Shown: positions 33,387-41,202 of the stretch, piece after piece
Numbering within the stretch: position 1 is the first letter of the stretch
Layout: each line of letters opens with the position of its first letter
Assembly (NCBI GenBank): GCA_017881905.1
Contig: JADGQI010000090.1
Location: 1-46,775 of the forward strand
Direction: 5' to 3'
Origin: Chloroflexota bacterium
GTDB lineage: Bacteria; Chloroflexota; Limnocylindria; Limnocylindrales; CSP1-4
Length of the DNA stretch: 46,775 bases
Notes under the pieces: model-generated
The model's input: the letters and a program-made list of their open reading frames with translations, nothing else
Told to the model about the DNA's origin: nothing
The model's database searches: none
Position numbers and translations under genes: made by a program

Positions 33387-34405
33387 GCCAGCCAACGCAT
33401 GGTTGACGGGGTGAGGAGGATCTCATCGCCGTCCGTCAGGAGGATCGCTCCGTCGACGCCGGGGCGGTCCAGGACGTTGAGCGCGGCGCCCGAGCCCAGG
33501 ATCACGGCCGTCTTGGCCAACGCCTCGGCCTCGCGCGCGGACCGCGCCAGGACGGTCGCCTGGACGATGTCGGTCCGGGCCGGCATCCCGGTCCTCGGGT
33601 CGATCAGGTGGTGGGACACCCGGCCGTCATGGACCCAGCGGTGGACGCTCGTGCCCGAGGTGGCCAGACCGAACCTCCGCCCGCCGTGGCGGTCCGAGCC
33701 GATGAGGTCGAGCTCGAGGAGGTTCTCTCCGATCGAGCGTGGGTCGGCGATCCCGACCCTCCAGCGCTGTCCGCGGCCCAGCCGGATCGCGACATCGCCA
33801 TCGGCGTCGACGATCGCGGCCGGGAACGGGTCGAGTCGTTCGAGCGCTCGATCGGCCAGCCAGCCCTTGGCTACGCCGTCGAGATCCAGCCTGAGACCGA
33901 CCGATCGCCGGACATGGGTCTCGCGAGGGCCACGGTCCATCGACCAGCTCCGGTCGATCCCAGGGATGTTCGTCGGTGCTCCCTCGACCTGCTCGGCGGC
34001 GAGTCGAGCGTCGAGCATCGCCACGTTGACGATGCCGTCGCTCAAGCCCTCGGCCATCCGGGCCCAGTCGAGCGCTGCCGCCAGCGTCGGCCCGACCGCG
34101 ACGCGTGCGGTCGGCGCGTCGTTGAGTCGGGCGAGGTCGGACGTGGTCGTGAACCGGGTCAGGCGGTCGGCCCACACGCCGAGGCGACGAAGGGTCGAGC
34201 GCGATGCCCGACGAGCGTCAGCCATCGCGGCCATGCCCCCGTCGGTCGGCCGGAGGTAGACACCGACCCGTCCGCCCATCAGGCCGGACACGGCCGATGC
34301 GAGCGGCGGCTCGACGCCGTCGGTCCGGCCGAGCGCGGCCGGCAGGGGAGTGATCGACGCCAGAGCGACCGGCTCCGGCGCGGTGACGACGAACGCGATG
34401 CTCAT
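33383..34405 (-). CDS. apbE: FAD:protein FMN transferase (ApbE family)
   Basis: A 340-aa enzyme that covalently attaches FMN, from FAD, to Thr/Ser of target proteins. Seen: DLDGVAKGWLADRALE near residue 185 (the DxxGxxKG-type motif), AIVDADGDVAIRLGR just after it, and VSHHLIDPRTGMPART near 270, which is the metal/FAD-binding DPRTG motif. No signal peptide or lipobox is obvious, unlike periplasmic ApbE. Coupled by ATGA at both ends. I see no flavinylation acceptor (D-x-x-[ST]-G-A-[ST]) in the neighbouring proteins, so its substrate lies elsewhere or has an unusual site. Confidence 0.9.
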   Translation of the reverse strand: MSIAFVVTAPEPVALASITPLPAALGRTDGVEPPLASAVSGLMGGRVGVYLRPTDGGMAAMADARRASRSTLRRLGVWADRLTRFTTTSDLARLNDAPTARVAVGPTLAAALDWARMAEGLSDGIVNVAMLDARLAAEQVEGAPTNIPGIDRSWSMDRGPRETHVRRSVGLRLDLDGVAKGWLADRALERLDPFPAAIVDADGDVAIRLGRGQRWRVGIADPRSIGENLLELDLIGSDRHGGRRFGLATSGTSVHRWVHDGRVSHHLIDPRTGMPARTDIVQATVLARSAREAEALAKTAVILGSGAALNVLDRPGVDGAILLTDGDEILLTPSTMRWLA

Positions 34406-34830
34406 GGCTTGGCTCCCGACTGGCGGGTCGTGACCACGACCACGCGCGGCTTTGGCGCCGGCGCCTGCTTGACGACCGTGTTCGGAGGGGCCGTCTGGCC
34501 GGGCTTGAGTTGGACGTACTGGGTGACATGGCGCACCGACGGGACAGGGTCCGCCGGCAGGGTGACCGTGACCTGGGCCTCGGCCGGCGCGACTCCGGCC
34601 CAGGGCGGCGAGGCGAGCGCCGTGACGAGTGCGCTGGCCGCGGCGACCGCGCCCATACCGAACGCGATCCGGAGTGGTCGGGCGTCTGGTCGTGCCTTGG
34701 GTACGGGTGCGGGTCGGGCGGGGCGGGCCGTCACCTGCACGGCTCCTTCGAGCGGCTCTGGTCGTTCGATACGGGCGGCCGGGTCGCCTGGGGCCTCGCG
34801 CGGCGGTCGGCCGCTTCGGATGTCCGACAT
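34402..34830 (-). CDS. Small single-pass membrane protein of the electron-transfer operon
   Basis: A 142-aa protein: a Pro/Arg-rich cytoplasmic N-terminus (residues 1-50), one helix (about 54-72, RIAFGMGAVAAASALVTAL), then a short extracytoplasmic part with AQVTVTLPADPVPSVRHVTQYVQLK and a Pro/Lys-rich C-terminus. No Cys, no haem motif, no flavin attachment site. I do not recognise a family. The start shares one base (TGATG) with the stop of the gene before it, and its stop overlaps apbE, so all are translated together. Confidence 0.7.
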   Translation of the reverse strand: MSDIRSGRPPREAPGDPAARIERPEPLEGAVQVTARPARPAPVPKARPDARPLRIAFGMGAVAAASALVTALASPPWAGVAPAEAQVTVTLPADPVPSVRHVTQYVQLKPGQTAPPNTVVKQAPAPKPRVVVVTTRQSGAKP

Positions 34831-35099
34831 CAGTCGCCGCCCTCGGCGCCTTCGGACTCGCCGCCCGCGCCCTTGACGACCTTATGGACTGTCACCGTCT
34901 GCTGCGGCGGCGGAGCCGCGACATAGACCTTGTCGACCTGGACCTGTGGCGTCGCCGTGGCGTCGGCGGCGACGGTCGGGGCGGTCGCGGCTGCCGGCGC
35001 GGTCGTTGGGCCAGGCGCGAAGCCAGCCGCCGCGAGCGCGATGGCGAGGGTCAGGGAGGCCGCGAGCGAAGCGATGAACAGCGCGGTCTTGTGAAGCAT
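34830..35099 (-). CDS. Small exported or membrane-anchored protein, first gene of the operon
   Basis: An 89-aa protein with a signal peptide or anchor (about residues 5-27, ALFIASLAASLTLAIALAAA), a Thr/Ala/Pro-rich stretch, then VQVDKVYVAAPPPQQTVTVH and an acidic Gly/Glu tail. No Cys or cofactor motif. The V-x-V...TVTVH pattern resembles a segment of the following 142-aa protein (QVTVTLPAD...VTQYVQLK), so the two may be related. Function unknown. GAGG lies about 9 bases before ATG 35099. Divergent from the OmpR-type regulator, which probably controls it (inference). Confidence 0.68.
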   Translation of the reverse strand: MLHKTALFIASLAASLTLAIALAAAGFAPGPTTAPAAATAPTVAADATATPQVQVDKVYVAAPPPQQTVTVHKVVKGAGGESEGAEGGD

Positions 35100-35129
35100 G
35101 GCGACGACCTCAAGGAAGGGAGGGGTGAT

Positions 35130-35234
35130 GGATGCAGCATCCGTCCGGGCGATGGGACCGCCGTGTGGTCCCGATGAGAAGGTTCAAAGACAGGCCGTTC
35201 GTCTCTCGACGCGCGAGCCACCCGCCCGTAGGAT
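35130..35234. promoter_or_regulatory. Divergent control region with two inverted repeats
   Basis: GGATGC-A-GCATCC (35130-35142) is a 13-bp perfect palindrome. GGGACC-N7-GGTCCC (35154-35172) is an inverted repeat. TAGGAT (35229-35234) ends 8 bases before the regulator ATG at 35243, implying leaderless transcription. The repeats lie between the minus-strand operon start (35099) and the regulator, as expected for binding sites of the regulator, but specificity is unproven. Confidence 0.45.
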
Positions 35235-35242
35235 GCCGAGCG

Positions 35243-35917
35243 ATGCAGATCCTGGTGATCGAGGACGAAGCCAAGATGGCCGCGCTGATCAAGCGCGTCC
35301 TGACCGCGGAGCGCCATGTCGTGGACGTCGCCCCGGACGGTCTGACGGGTGCCGCGCTGGCCCAGCGTGGGCCGTATGACGTCATCGTCCTCGACCGGAT
35401 GCTCCCGGATGTGGACGGCGTGACCCTCCTCCGGCTGCTGCGCGGCAAGGGCCTTGTCACGCCGGTCCTGATGCTGACGGCGCTGGGGACCGTCGGTGAC
35501 CGCGTCGGCGGACTCGATGCCGGGGCCGACGACTATCTCCCGAAGCCGTTCGCCTTCGCCGAGCTGATCGCGCGGATCCGGGCACTCGGACGCCGCTCGG
35601 CGGTCGCTCCGGTCCACCGTCTGCAGGCCGGCGACCTGTCGATCGACGAGCTTCGCCACGTCGCCCAGGTCGGGGACCGGACCGTGGACCTGTCGGCGCG
35701 CGAGTTCGCCCTGCTCGGATACCTCATCCGTCACGTCGGCCAGGTCCTGACCAGGCAGCAGATCCTCGACGCGGTCTGGGGAGCGGAGCCCGACGTCTAT
35801 TCGAACGTGGTCGACCTGTACGTCCACTACCTCCGGCGCAAGCTCGCGGAGCTCGGCCGGGCCGACCGGTTGCGTACGGTCCGCGGCGTCGGCTACATGC
35901 TCCGGGCCGAGGCCTGA
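35243..35917 (+). CDS. OmpR/PhoB-family response regulator
   Basis: A 224-aa regulator. Receiver domain: MQILVIEDEAKMAAL with the acidic pocket, phospho-acceptor Asp51 in VIVLDRMLPDVDG, TALGTVGDRV and Lys in DDYLPKPFAF. Winged helix (about residues 128-222): DLSAREFALLGYLIRHVGQVL, LDAVWG and YVHYLRRKL, ending TVRGVGYMLRAEA. The first Met preceded by a -10 (TAGGAT, 8 bases) is 35243. The cognate kinase follows 10 bases later. Regulates the divergent electron-transfer operon and perhaps the ferredoxin pair (inference). Confidence 0.95.
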   Translation: MQILVIEDEAKMAALIKRVLTAERHVVDVAPDGLTGAALAQRGPYDVIVLDRMLPDVDGVTLLRLLRGKGLVTPVLMLTALGTVGDRVGGLDAGADDYLPKPFAFAELIARIRALGRRSAVAPVHRLQAGDLSIDELRHVAQVGDRTVDLSAREFALLGYLIRHVGQVLTRQQILDAVWGAEPDVYSNVVDLYVHYLRRKLAELGRADRLRTVRGVGYMLRAEA

Positions 35918-35927
35918 CCGGGTCCGG

Positions 35928-37256
35928 ATGACCGACCCGACCGCCCGGTTGCTCCGGACGACGCGCCGACGGCTGATCGCGGTCACCCTCGGGCTCATCG
36001 CACTGCTCGTCGTCGGGATCGGCGCGGCCACGGCGTTCGTGGGCCTCCGCGCGCTCGACGCTGACGTGGACCGCGCCCTCGCCGCGAGCGTCGACGGAGC
36101 GGTTGCCGCGCTGCACGGCGAGTTGCCCCAGGCACAGGATGAATCCGACGTCGACGACACCGCCCCGGCCTCGGCGGACACCTTCCTTCTGTATCTCGAC
36201 GGACACGGAAAGCTCCTTGCGAACCCGTCGCACGTGACGTTGACCGGTCTCCCGGACGCCGCAGCTGTGGCGGCAGCGTCCGGCTCCGGCCAGGATCTGC
36301 GGACGGTCGATCCGGCGGGAATCGACCTTCGGTTGCTGACCGTGCCAATCGAGGGTTCGAGCGGGGGCCCGCCCGCCGGGTACGTCCAGGGAGGGTTCGT
36401 GCTGACCCTCCACGACGCCCAGTCGCGCAGCCTGGTAGCGGCGATCGGGTTGGTCGCGGTCATCGGATTGCTCGGCGCAGCCCTCGTGACCCTCCTGGTC
36501 ACGGGCGACGCGCTGATCCCGATCCGTCAGTCCTTCGATGCGCAGCGCCGGTTCGTCGCCGACGCGTCGCACGAGCTGCGAACGCCGACCGCGCTGATCC
36601 GGGCGAACGCCGAGGTCCTCCAACGCGAGGCCCTCGTGGCGGACGACGGCCGCCCTCTCGTCACCGACATCGTGGACGAGTCGGACCGGCTCTCTCACCT
36701 GATCGCCGACCTGCTCCAGCTGGCCTCGGCCGATGCCTCCGGGCTCGTCCTCGATCGCCATCGGATCGACCTGGCCGTCGTCGCGAGCGACACCGTGCGT
36801 CAGGCGGAGGCGCTTGCGGCGGAGCGCGGGGTCGGGGTGCGAGTCGCCGGTCCGACGGCGGACGGCGCCACCTACGTGTCCGGCGACCGCGATCGTCTGA
36901 CCCAGCTCCTGCTCATCCTGCTGGACAATGGCTTCGACCACTCGCCACCGGGGTCCGCGGTCAGCGTCGAGGTCCGACCCATGGGCCGGTCGGTCGCCCT
37001 GACCGTGACGGACGAAGGACCGGGGATCGCCCGCGCCGACCGCGAACGGATCTTCGAGCCGTTCTCCCGCCTGCCGGGGGTCGCCCGCGACCGCGCCGGG
37101 GGCACCGGTCTCGGGCTGGCGATCGCCCGGAGAATCGCCTCCGCGCACGAAGGCACCATCGGGGTCGACGACGCCCCGGGCGGGGGGGCTCGCTTCGTCG
37201 TGACGCTTCCCGCGGTCGATGCCCCGGCGGCGACGGCGCCGACCAGCCCCGGCTGA
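35928..37256 (+). CDS. Sensor histidine kinase (HisKA, EnvZ/PhoR-like)
   Basis: A 442-aa kinase. Helix 1 at about residues 15-40, an extracytoplasmic sensor region of about 125 residues without cysteines, helix 2 at about 168-195 with hardly any HAMP linker, then HisKA with His215 in VADASHELRTPTALIRAN and HATPase with LILLDNGFDHSP, TDEGPGIARADRERIFEPF and GGTGLGLAIARR. The periplasmic sensor detects an unknown signal. Separated from the regulator by 10 bases, so they are co-transcribed. Confidence 0.94.
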   Translation: MTDPTARLLRTTRRRLIAVTLGLIALLVVGIGAATAFVGLRALDADVDRALAASVDGAVAALHGELPQAQDESDVDDTAPASADTFLLYLDGHGKLLANPSHVTLTGLPDAAAVAAASGSGQDLRTVDPAGIDLRLLTVPIEGSSGGPPAGYVQGGFVLTLHDAQSRSLVAAIGLVAVIGLLGAALVTLLVTGDALIPIRQSFDAQRRFVADASHELRTPTALIRANAEVLQREALVADDGRPLVTDIVDESDRLSHLIADLLQLASADASGLVLDRHRIDLAVVASDTVRQAEALAAERGVGVRVAGPTADGATYVSGDRDRLTQLLLILLDNGFDHSPPGSAVSVEVRPMGRSVALTVTDEGPGIARADRERIFEPFSRLPGVARDRAGGTGLGLAIARRIASAHEGTIGVDDAPGGGARFVVTLPAVDAPAATAPTSPG

Positions 37257-37259
37257 CCT

Positions 37260-37277
37260 GGGCAGGCCGACCTGCCC
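37260..37277. terminator. Hairpin after the kinase gene
   Basis: GGGCAGG/CCTGCCC with loop CCGA (37260-37266, 37271-37277), starting 3 bases after the kinase stop. There is no U-run. It could end the two-gene mRNA or weaken read-through into the ferredoxin. The remaining gap to 37419 shows nothing except AGAGGA before the ferredoxin. Confidence 0.4.
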
Positions 37278-37419
37278 GGCTCCGCGGTCGGGCGGGATGG
37301 GCGAACTCACATCCGCCCCACACGACGGTCACATCGGCGGGTCCCACGGTGTGATCAGGCCGCGTGATGGCGAACGACGCCAGCCGCGCGGCCGGCCACA
37401 CCACCTAGAGGACCCGACC

Positions 37420-37710
37420 ATGGCCTACGTCATCGCCGAGCCGTGCATCGATCGGAGCGACCAGTCGTGCGTCGCCGTCTGTCCGGTCGACTGCATCTCG
37501 TCCGACCCCTCGTCCGACCGCAAGTTCTACATCGACCCCGACGGCTGCATCGACTGCGGCTCATGCGAGACCGCCTGTCCGAACCAGGCGATCTTCCGCG
37601 CGGACCAGCTCCCGCCGGAGTGGGCGGAGTTCGCCTGGATCGACGCGACCTGGTATCGAGACCCGGATGCGGCGCGTGACGCCGTGGACGGGGCGGCGTC
37701 GGCGGCCTGA
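37420..37710 (+). CDS. 7Fe-type ferredoxin
   Basis: A 96-aa ferredoxin of the FdxA type. The first cluster region is CIDRSDQSCVAVCPVDCI, with the C-x7-C-x3-C spacing typical of a [3Fe-4S] site; the second is CIDCGSCETACP, a regular [4Fe-4S] site. The C-terminus is acidic with WIDATWY. Small one-electron carrier. AGAGGA (37407-37412) lies 7 bases before ATG 37420. The FNR gene starts 5 bases after its stop, so they form a redox pair. Confidence 0.94.
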   Translation: MAYVIAEPCIDRSDQSCVAVCPVDCISSDPSSDRKFYIDPDGCIDCGSCETACPNQAIFRADQLPPEWAEFAWIDATWYRDPDAARDAVDGAASAA

Positions 37711-37715
37711 CAGCG

Positions 37716-38540
37716 ATGGCCTCCCTGGTCGAGGGCGCCGCCCAACCGATGGGGTCCGCCGTCCGTGCCTCGCTCGAACCGAACGCGACGCTCGTCGCAC
37801 GGATCGACCTGACGCCGACGGTCGCCCGGTTCGTCATCCATCCCGACGACGGTGTCGGCCCGTTCGAGCCGGGCCAGTACTTCGCTCTCGGCCTGGCCGT
37901 CGACGGCCGCCCGCTCCTCCGGCCGTATTCGACCTCGTCAGCTCCGGGTCTCCGGACGGAGCTCGAGTTCCTCATCCGGCTCGTGCGCGACGGCGCGTTC
38001 ACTCCGCGGCTGTGGAGGCTCGGACCCGGGGCACGACTCCGGATCGGCCGGGCCAAGGGCCTGTTCACCCTCCGGCCCGATGACCCGAGGACGCACCTGT
38101 TCGTCGCCACGGGGACGGGCCTGGCCCCGTTCGTGTCGATGGTCGGCGCACTCCTGCGCGGCGGAGCCGCTCGGCCGGGCGCGCCCGAGGTTCAGACGAC
38201 GTCGGCGCCCCGGGCGGTCGTCGTCCATGGCGTGTCGCGTCACGACGAGCTGGCCTATCGCGATCGGCTCGAGCGCCTTGTGACCGAGGCGGACGGCGTG
38301 CGTTACGAGCCGATCGTCTCGCGGCCCGACGATCCCGCCAACGAAGGCTGGGTGGGCCGGACCGGTCGACTGGCGGCGCAGCTCGACGACGTCTGGGCCT
38401 CGCACGGCCTGGACCCGACCTCGTGCGTCGCCTACCTCTGCGGCAACCCCGAGATGATCGCGTCGGTCGAGGAGATCCTCATCGCGCGCGGCCTGGCCAG
38501 CGACGCGATCGTCAGCGAGCAGTACTGGCCGATGACCTGA
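37716..38540 (+). CDS. Ferredoxin-NADP+ reductase (FAD-binding, Fpr type)
   Basis: A 274-aa FAD/NAD(P)H oxidoreductase: FAD-binding RPYSTSSAP near residue 70, GTGLAPFVSM near 132, CGNPEMIAS near 248 and a C-terminal SEQYWP. It transfers electrons between NADPH and ferredoxin, here the 7Fe ferredoxin encoded just upstream. The N-terminus (residues 1-25) is longer than usual and poorly conserved. In this island it would feed the membrane reductase or drain electrons from it (inference). Confidence 0.92.
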   Translation: MASLVEGAAQPMGSAVRASLEPNATLVARIDLTPTVARFVIHPDDGVGPFEPGQYFALGLAVDGRPLLRPYSTSSAPGLRTELEFLIRLVRDGAFTPRLWRLGPGARLRIGRAKGLFTLRPDDPRTHLFVATGTGLAPFVSMVGALLRGGAARPGAPEVQTTSAPRAVVVHGVSRHDELAYRDRLERLVTEADGVRYEPIVSRPDDPANEGWVGRTGRLAAQLDDVWASHGLDPTSCVAYLCGNPEMIASVEEILIARGLASDAIVSEQYWPMT

Positions 38541-38578
38541 GGTCGGCCTGAGGCACGCCCGCCTGTCGGCGGCGCGGG

Positions 38579-39247
38579 TCAGCCGATGACGACGCTGACC
38601 TCGTCCATGGAGCCGTTGTACCAGTCGCCACCCTCGGCCTTGGCGCCGATCGACAGGGGGGCGGAGTTGGCCAGCGTCCCGATCTTGGTGGTCTTCTTCC
38701 AGACGGTCCCGTCGACGGACATCGCGGCGGTGGTGGCGTGCTTCTCGCACGTGATCGTGTGGTACCTGCCGTCGGCGAGATCCGGGCCGGTCGTCTTCTG
38801 CCAGGAGCCGCTCGATCCTTTGAGGTGGCACCGGGCGAGCGACTTCCCATCGACGTTGACGATCTCGATCTTCCAGTCCCCGCCCTTGGTGGATGTCAGG
38901 CCCTTCCGGATGAGGTCGTAGTCCTCGTCGGGCGCATCACTGAAGGCGACGTGGACGGTGACCACCATGTCGGCCGTGCCCGCGTCGAGGTCGGGGGCGT
39001 CCGGGACGACGATGACCGACGACTTGCCGTTGAACCCGTAGCCCTTCCCGCTCGAGCCCGCCACCCCGAGCTTGATGTTCTTCATTGAGCCGTCGTGACC
39101 GTGGCCGGACCCGTCATGCATGGTCGTCCCGGAGCTTTCGTCCATGTGCCAGATCGCCGCGGGCGATGCGCCCAGGACGGTCCCGGCCGTCAGGGCGAGC
39201 AGCACGAGAACGCCAGGTGCGACGAGCGCGGATCGCAGACGTAGCAC
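38579..39247 (-). CDS. Secreted concanavalin A-like (LamG-type) domain protein
   Basis: A 222-aa protein with a signal peptide (about residues 1-27, SALVAPGVLVLLALTAGTVLG) and a LamG-like jelly-roll: AIWHMDESSGTTMHDGSGHGHDG at the start, GKGYGFNGKSSVIVVPDA in the middle, YHTITCEKHATTAAMSVDGT and the terminal YNGSMDEVSVVIG. LamG domains bind carbohydrates or proteins; the ligand is unknown. Start GTG 39247, 8 bases after GGGGGAGGG; a longer frame to 39427 is open but has no such signal. Two Cys could form a disulfide. Convergent with the FNR gene. Confidence 0.83.
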   Translation of the reverse strand: MLRLRSALVAPGVLVLLALTAGTVLGASPAAIWHMDESSGTTMHDGSGHGHDGSMKNIKLGVAGSSGKGYGFNGKSSVIVVPDAPDLDAGTADMVVTVHVAFSDAPDEDYDLIRKGLTSTKGGDWKIEIVNVDGKSLARCHLKGSSGSWQKTTGPDLADGRYHTITCEKHATTAAMSVDGTVWKKTTKIGTLANSAPLSIGAKAEGGDWYNGSMDEVSVVIG

Positions 39248-39388
39248 GGTGATGACCCTCCCCCGACCGGATGATGACGGGGTTAGGGTAGCGAACCCGC
39301 GACCCGCCGGTCCACCCGGGCAGGTGTGGAGGCCGGACGGCACGCCAGATCCGGCGACCGGATCTCGCCACCCGGCCGCGGTCGACGC

Positions 39389-39394
39389 TAGAAT
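39389..39394 (+). promoter_or_regulatory. Leaderless promoter -10 of a VOC gene
   Basis: TAGAAT ends 7 bases before ATG 39402. The same CTAGAATCGGG string occurs upstream of the ACT-domain gene (31568-31578), though there the hexamer is 44 bases from the start. Confidence 0.5.
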
Positions 39395-39401
39395 CGGGGC
39401 C

Positions 39402-39755
39402 ATGCTTCGCGTCGGTTCGATCGTCATCCGGGTCGACGACCTGCCGCGCCAGCGGGAGTTCTGGATGGCGGCGCTGGACTACGTGCCTCGCGAGGAGACG
39501 AGCGACGATTTCGCGCTCCTGCGCCCGCGGGGCGGTGTCGGGCCGAACCTCTCGCTCGACCAGGTCCGTTCCACCGTCCACGTACCGCCGAGGATCCACC
39601 TCGATCTCTATGCGGAGGATCAGGCCGCGGAGGTGAAGCGGCTGGTCGCCCTCGGCGCCACCGAGGTCCACTGGGACAAGCGGCCACCCGATGCCGACTA
39701 CATCATCCTGGCGGACCCTGAAGGCAATCGCTTCTGCGTCATCGACTCGGGCTAG
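39402..39755 (+). CDS. VOC family protein (glyoxalase/bleomycin-resistance fold)
   Basis: A 117-aa VOC protein. The N-terminal IVIRVDDLPRQREFWMAALDYV and C-terminal ADPEGNRFCVID are the two halves of the beta-alpha-beta-beta-beta fold, with RIHLDLYAED in the middle supplying the usual His ligand. Substrate unknown; many homologues bind small aromatic or sugar-like compounds. The leaderless promoter supports this start. Another VOC gene lies 113 bases downstream on the same strand. Confidence 0.88.
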   Translation: MLRVGSIVIRVDDLPRQREFWMAALDYVPREETSDDFALLRPRGGVGPNLSLDQVRSTVHVPPRIHLDLYAEDQAAEVKRLVALGATEVHWDKRPPDADYIILADPEGNRFCVIDSG

Positions 39756-39868
39756 GCGCAGGCCGGTCGTCGCGGGCGGCGCATACTCCTCGTCCAGTGG
39801 TCCGTCGGAGCGCCATCCGATCCCGGCGGTGCCCGCCCGGCTCCAAGCCCCCGATCGAGGTGATGACG

Positions 39869-40249
39869 ATGCTAGCCGACGCGTTGGCGGTGACGACCGT
39901 GGCCGTGACGGACGTCGACCGCGCCAAGCGGTTCTTCGCGGAGCAGGTCGGCCTGACGCTCTTCGACGAGACCCCGGCTGGATGCCGCTTCGGGGCCGGC
40001 CGAGGATCGCGACTGTCGGTCCGACGGGGACAGCCGAACGTCGGTCAGACGGTGGCGCACTTCGAGGTCGATGACATCGAAGCCGTCATCCGTGATCTGA
40101 CTTCCCGAGGCGTCGTGTTCGAGGAGTACGAGACGCCGAAGACGGTCGACTTCATCGCCCAGATCGGGCCGGCTCGCGGCGCATGGTTCAAGGACCCCGA
40201 TGGCAACGTGTTCGGCGTGCGCGAGGGCCCGGTGCCGGAAGGCTGGTAG
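39869..40249 (+). CDS. VOC family protein
   Basis: A 126-aa VOC protein with VAVTDVDRAKRFFAEQVGL at the start, VAHFEVDDIEAVIRDLTSRGVVFEEYETP in the middle and AWFKDPDGNVFGVRE at the end. Two Met codons are possible: 39863 and 39869. GAGG (39857-39860) is 8 bases from 39869 and only 2 from 39863, so 39869 is preferred. It is distinct from its upstream VOC neighbour and not an obvious recent duplicate. Substrate unknown. Confidence 0.86.
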   Translation: MLADALAVTTVAVTDVDRAKRFFAEQVGLTLFDETPAGCRFGAGRGSRLSVRRGQPNVGQTVAHFEVDDIEAVIRDLTSRGVVFEEYETPKTVDFIAQIGPARGAWFKDPDGNVFGVREGPVPEGW

Positions 40250-40252
40250 CGC

Positions 40253-40672
40253 CTACGCGGCCGGGCCGGCCGGCACGAAGCCGAGCTGCTGCATCATCGC
40301 CATCAGGTCGATGACTCCCCAATGCTCGCCCACCCGACCGTCGTCGTCGAAGCGGAAGATGTCGATGAGCTGCACGTCGACGCTCTTGTCCGTGGCCGGC
40401 ATGGTCATGAACGCGCCACGCTGGGTCCCCGTGTAGCGGACGCGCGCCACGACTTTGCTCCCGTCAGCGACCACGTCTTCCACGCTCATGCGCAGGTCGG
40501 GGAACGCCGTGAGCTGCATCCGGAAGAACGACTTGACCCCGTCCTTCGTCGGCGCCAGCCCGGGCGTCACCTCATGCTCGACGAAGTCGTCCGCCAGGAG
40601 GTCGCCGAACGCGTCCACGTCTCCGGCGCTGATCAGCTCGTAGAGGCGTCGCGCTGTGGCTGCGTGATCCAT
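40253..40672 (-). CDS. SnoaL-like ester cyclase-type protein
   Basis: A 139-aa SnoaL-fold protein. ARRLYELISAGDVDAFGDLLADDFVEHE is the N-terminal helix pair with the conserved His, then KSFFRMQLTAFPDLRMSVEDVVADGSKVVARVRYTGT and VQLIDIFRFDDDGRVGEHWGVIDLMAMMQQLG. The pattern is that of ester-cyclase-like SnoaL proteins. GGAG lies 8 bases before ATG 40672. Stop is 3 bases from the VOC gene stop (convergent). Substrate unknown. Confidence 0.87.
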   Translation of the reverse strand: MDHAATARRLYELISAGDVDAFGDLLADDFVEHEVTPGLAPTKDGVKSFFRMQLTAFPDLRMSVEDVVADGSKVVARVRYTGTQRGAFMTMPATDKSVDVQLIDIFRFDDDGRVGEHWGVIDLMAMMQQLGFVPAGPAA

Positions 40673-40745
40673 GATCGTGCTCCGATGACGGTTGGGGGTC
40701 GGGCAAGTGTACGGGGTGAACGGTCGACTCACCGATCGTGGATGG

Positions 40746-41159
40746 TCAACCCGACCCGCCTCCCGCGAGCAGCTCGTCGATCGACGCAGTCGTGACGATC
40801 CCTTCGACGCGGCGCGCCAGATCCGCGTCCAGGGTCACGAACGCGTCTGCCTGCAGCTGGGTCAGTGCGATGTACTCGGCGTCGTAGGTCGAGGCCCATC
40901 CCAACCGATCCGCGAGCTCCCAGGCTCGTCGCAGGAGCACCGCGTCGCCGAGCAGCCGGATCGGCAGCCGCCGGATGGAGGCGAGGCGGTCCCGGGCGAC
41001 GGCGGCCGTGATCTCGCCCCGCGCGACCGCCTCGTGCAGCGCCGACAGCGTCTGGGATCGCAGGAGCGTCGGCGCGAGGAGTTCGTGCTCGCCGGAGACC
41101 TCGACGTCGGTGCTCGCCAGGTCGAGGACGGCGCCGGCGTCGACGACGAACCTGGTCAT
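40746..41159 (-). CDS. PIN-domain protein without adjacent antitoxin
   Basis: A 137-aa PIN-domain protein. Acidic residues: Asp7 (VVDAGAVLDL), Asp92 (STYDAEYIALT) and Asp110 (FVTLDADLA). The position usually taken by a Glu in VapC enzymes (LLRSQTLSAL) is Gln36, which I recall as characteristic of a particular PIN subfamily rather than a mutation. The 43-base gap upstream leaves no room for a VapB-type antitoxin, and no small gene is adjacent, so it need not be a toxin. ATG 41159 with GAGGGCGGG upstream. Confidence 0.8.
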   Translation of the reverse strand: MTRFVVDAGAVLDLASTDVEVSGEHELLAPTLLRSQTLSALHEAVARGEITAAVARDRLASIRRLPIRLLGDAVLLRRAWELADRLGWASTYDAEYIALTQLQADAFVTLDADLARRVEGIVTTASIDELLAGGGSG

Positions 41160-41202
41160 CGCTTACCCGCCCTCACGGACCTGGCCCGGGGTGATCCTTC
41201 GG

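Noticed and set aside
35724-37310. A long open frame on the minus strand over the histidine kinase
   Set aside because: Compositional shadow; the plus-strand frame has complete HisKA and HATPase motifs.
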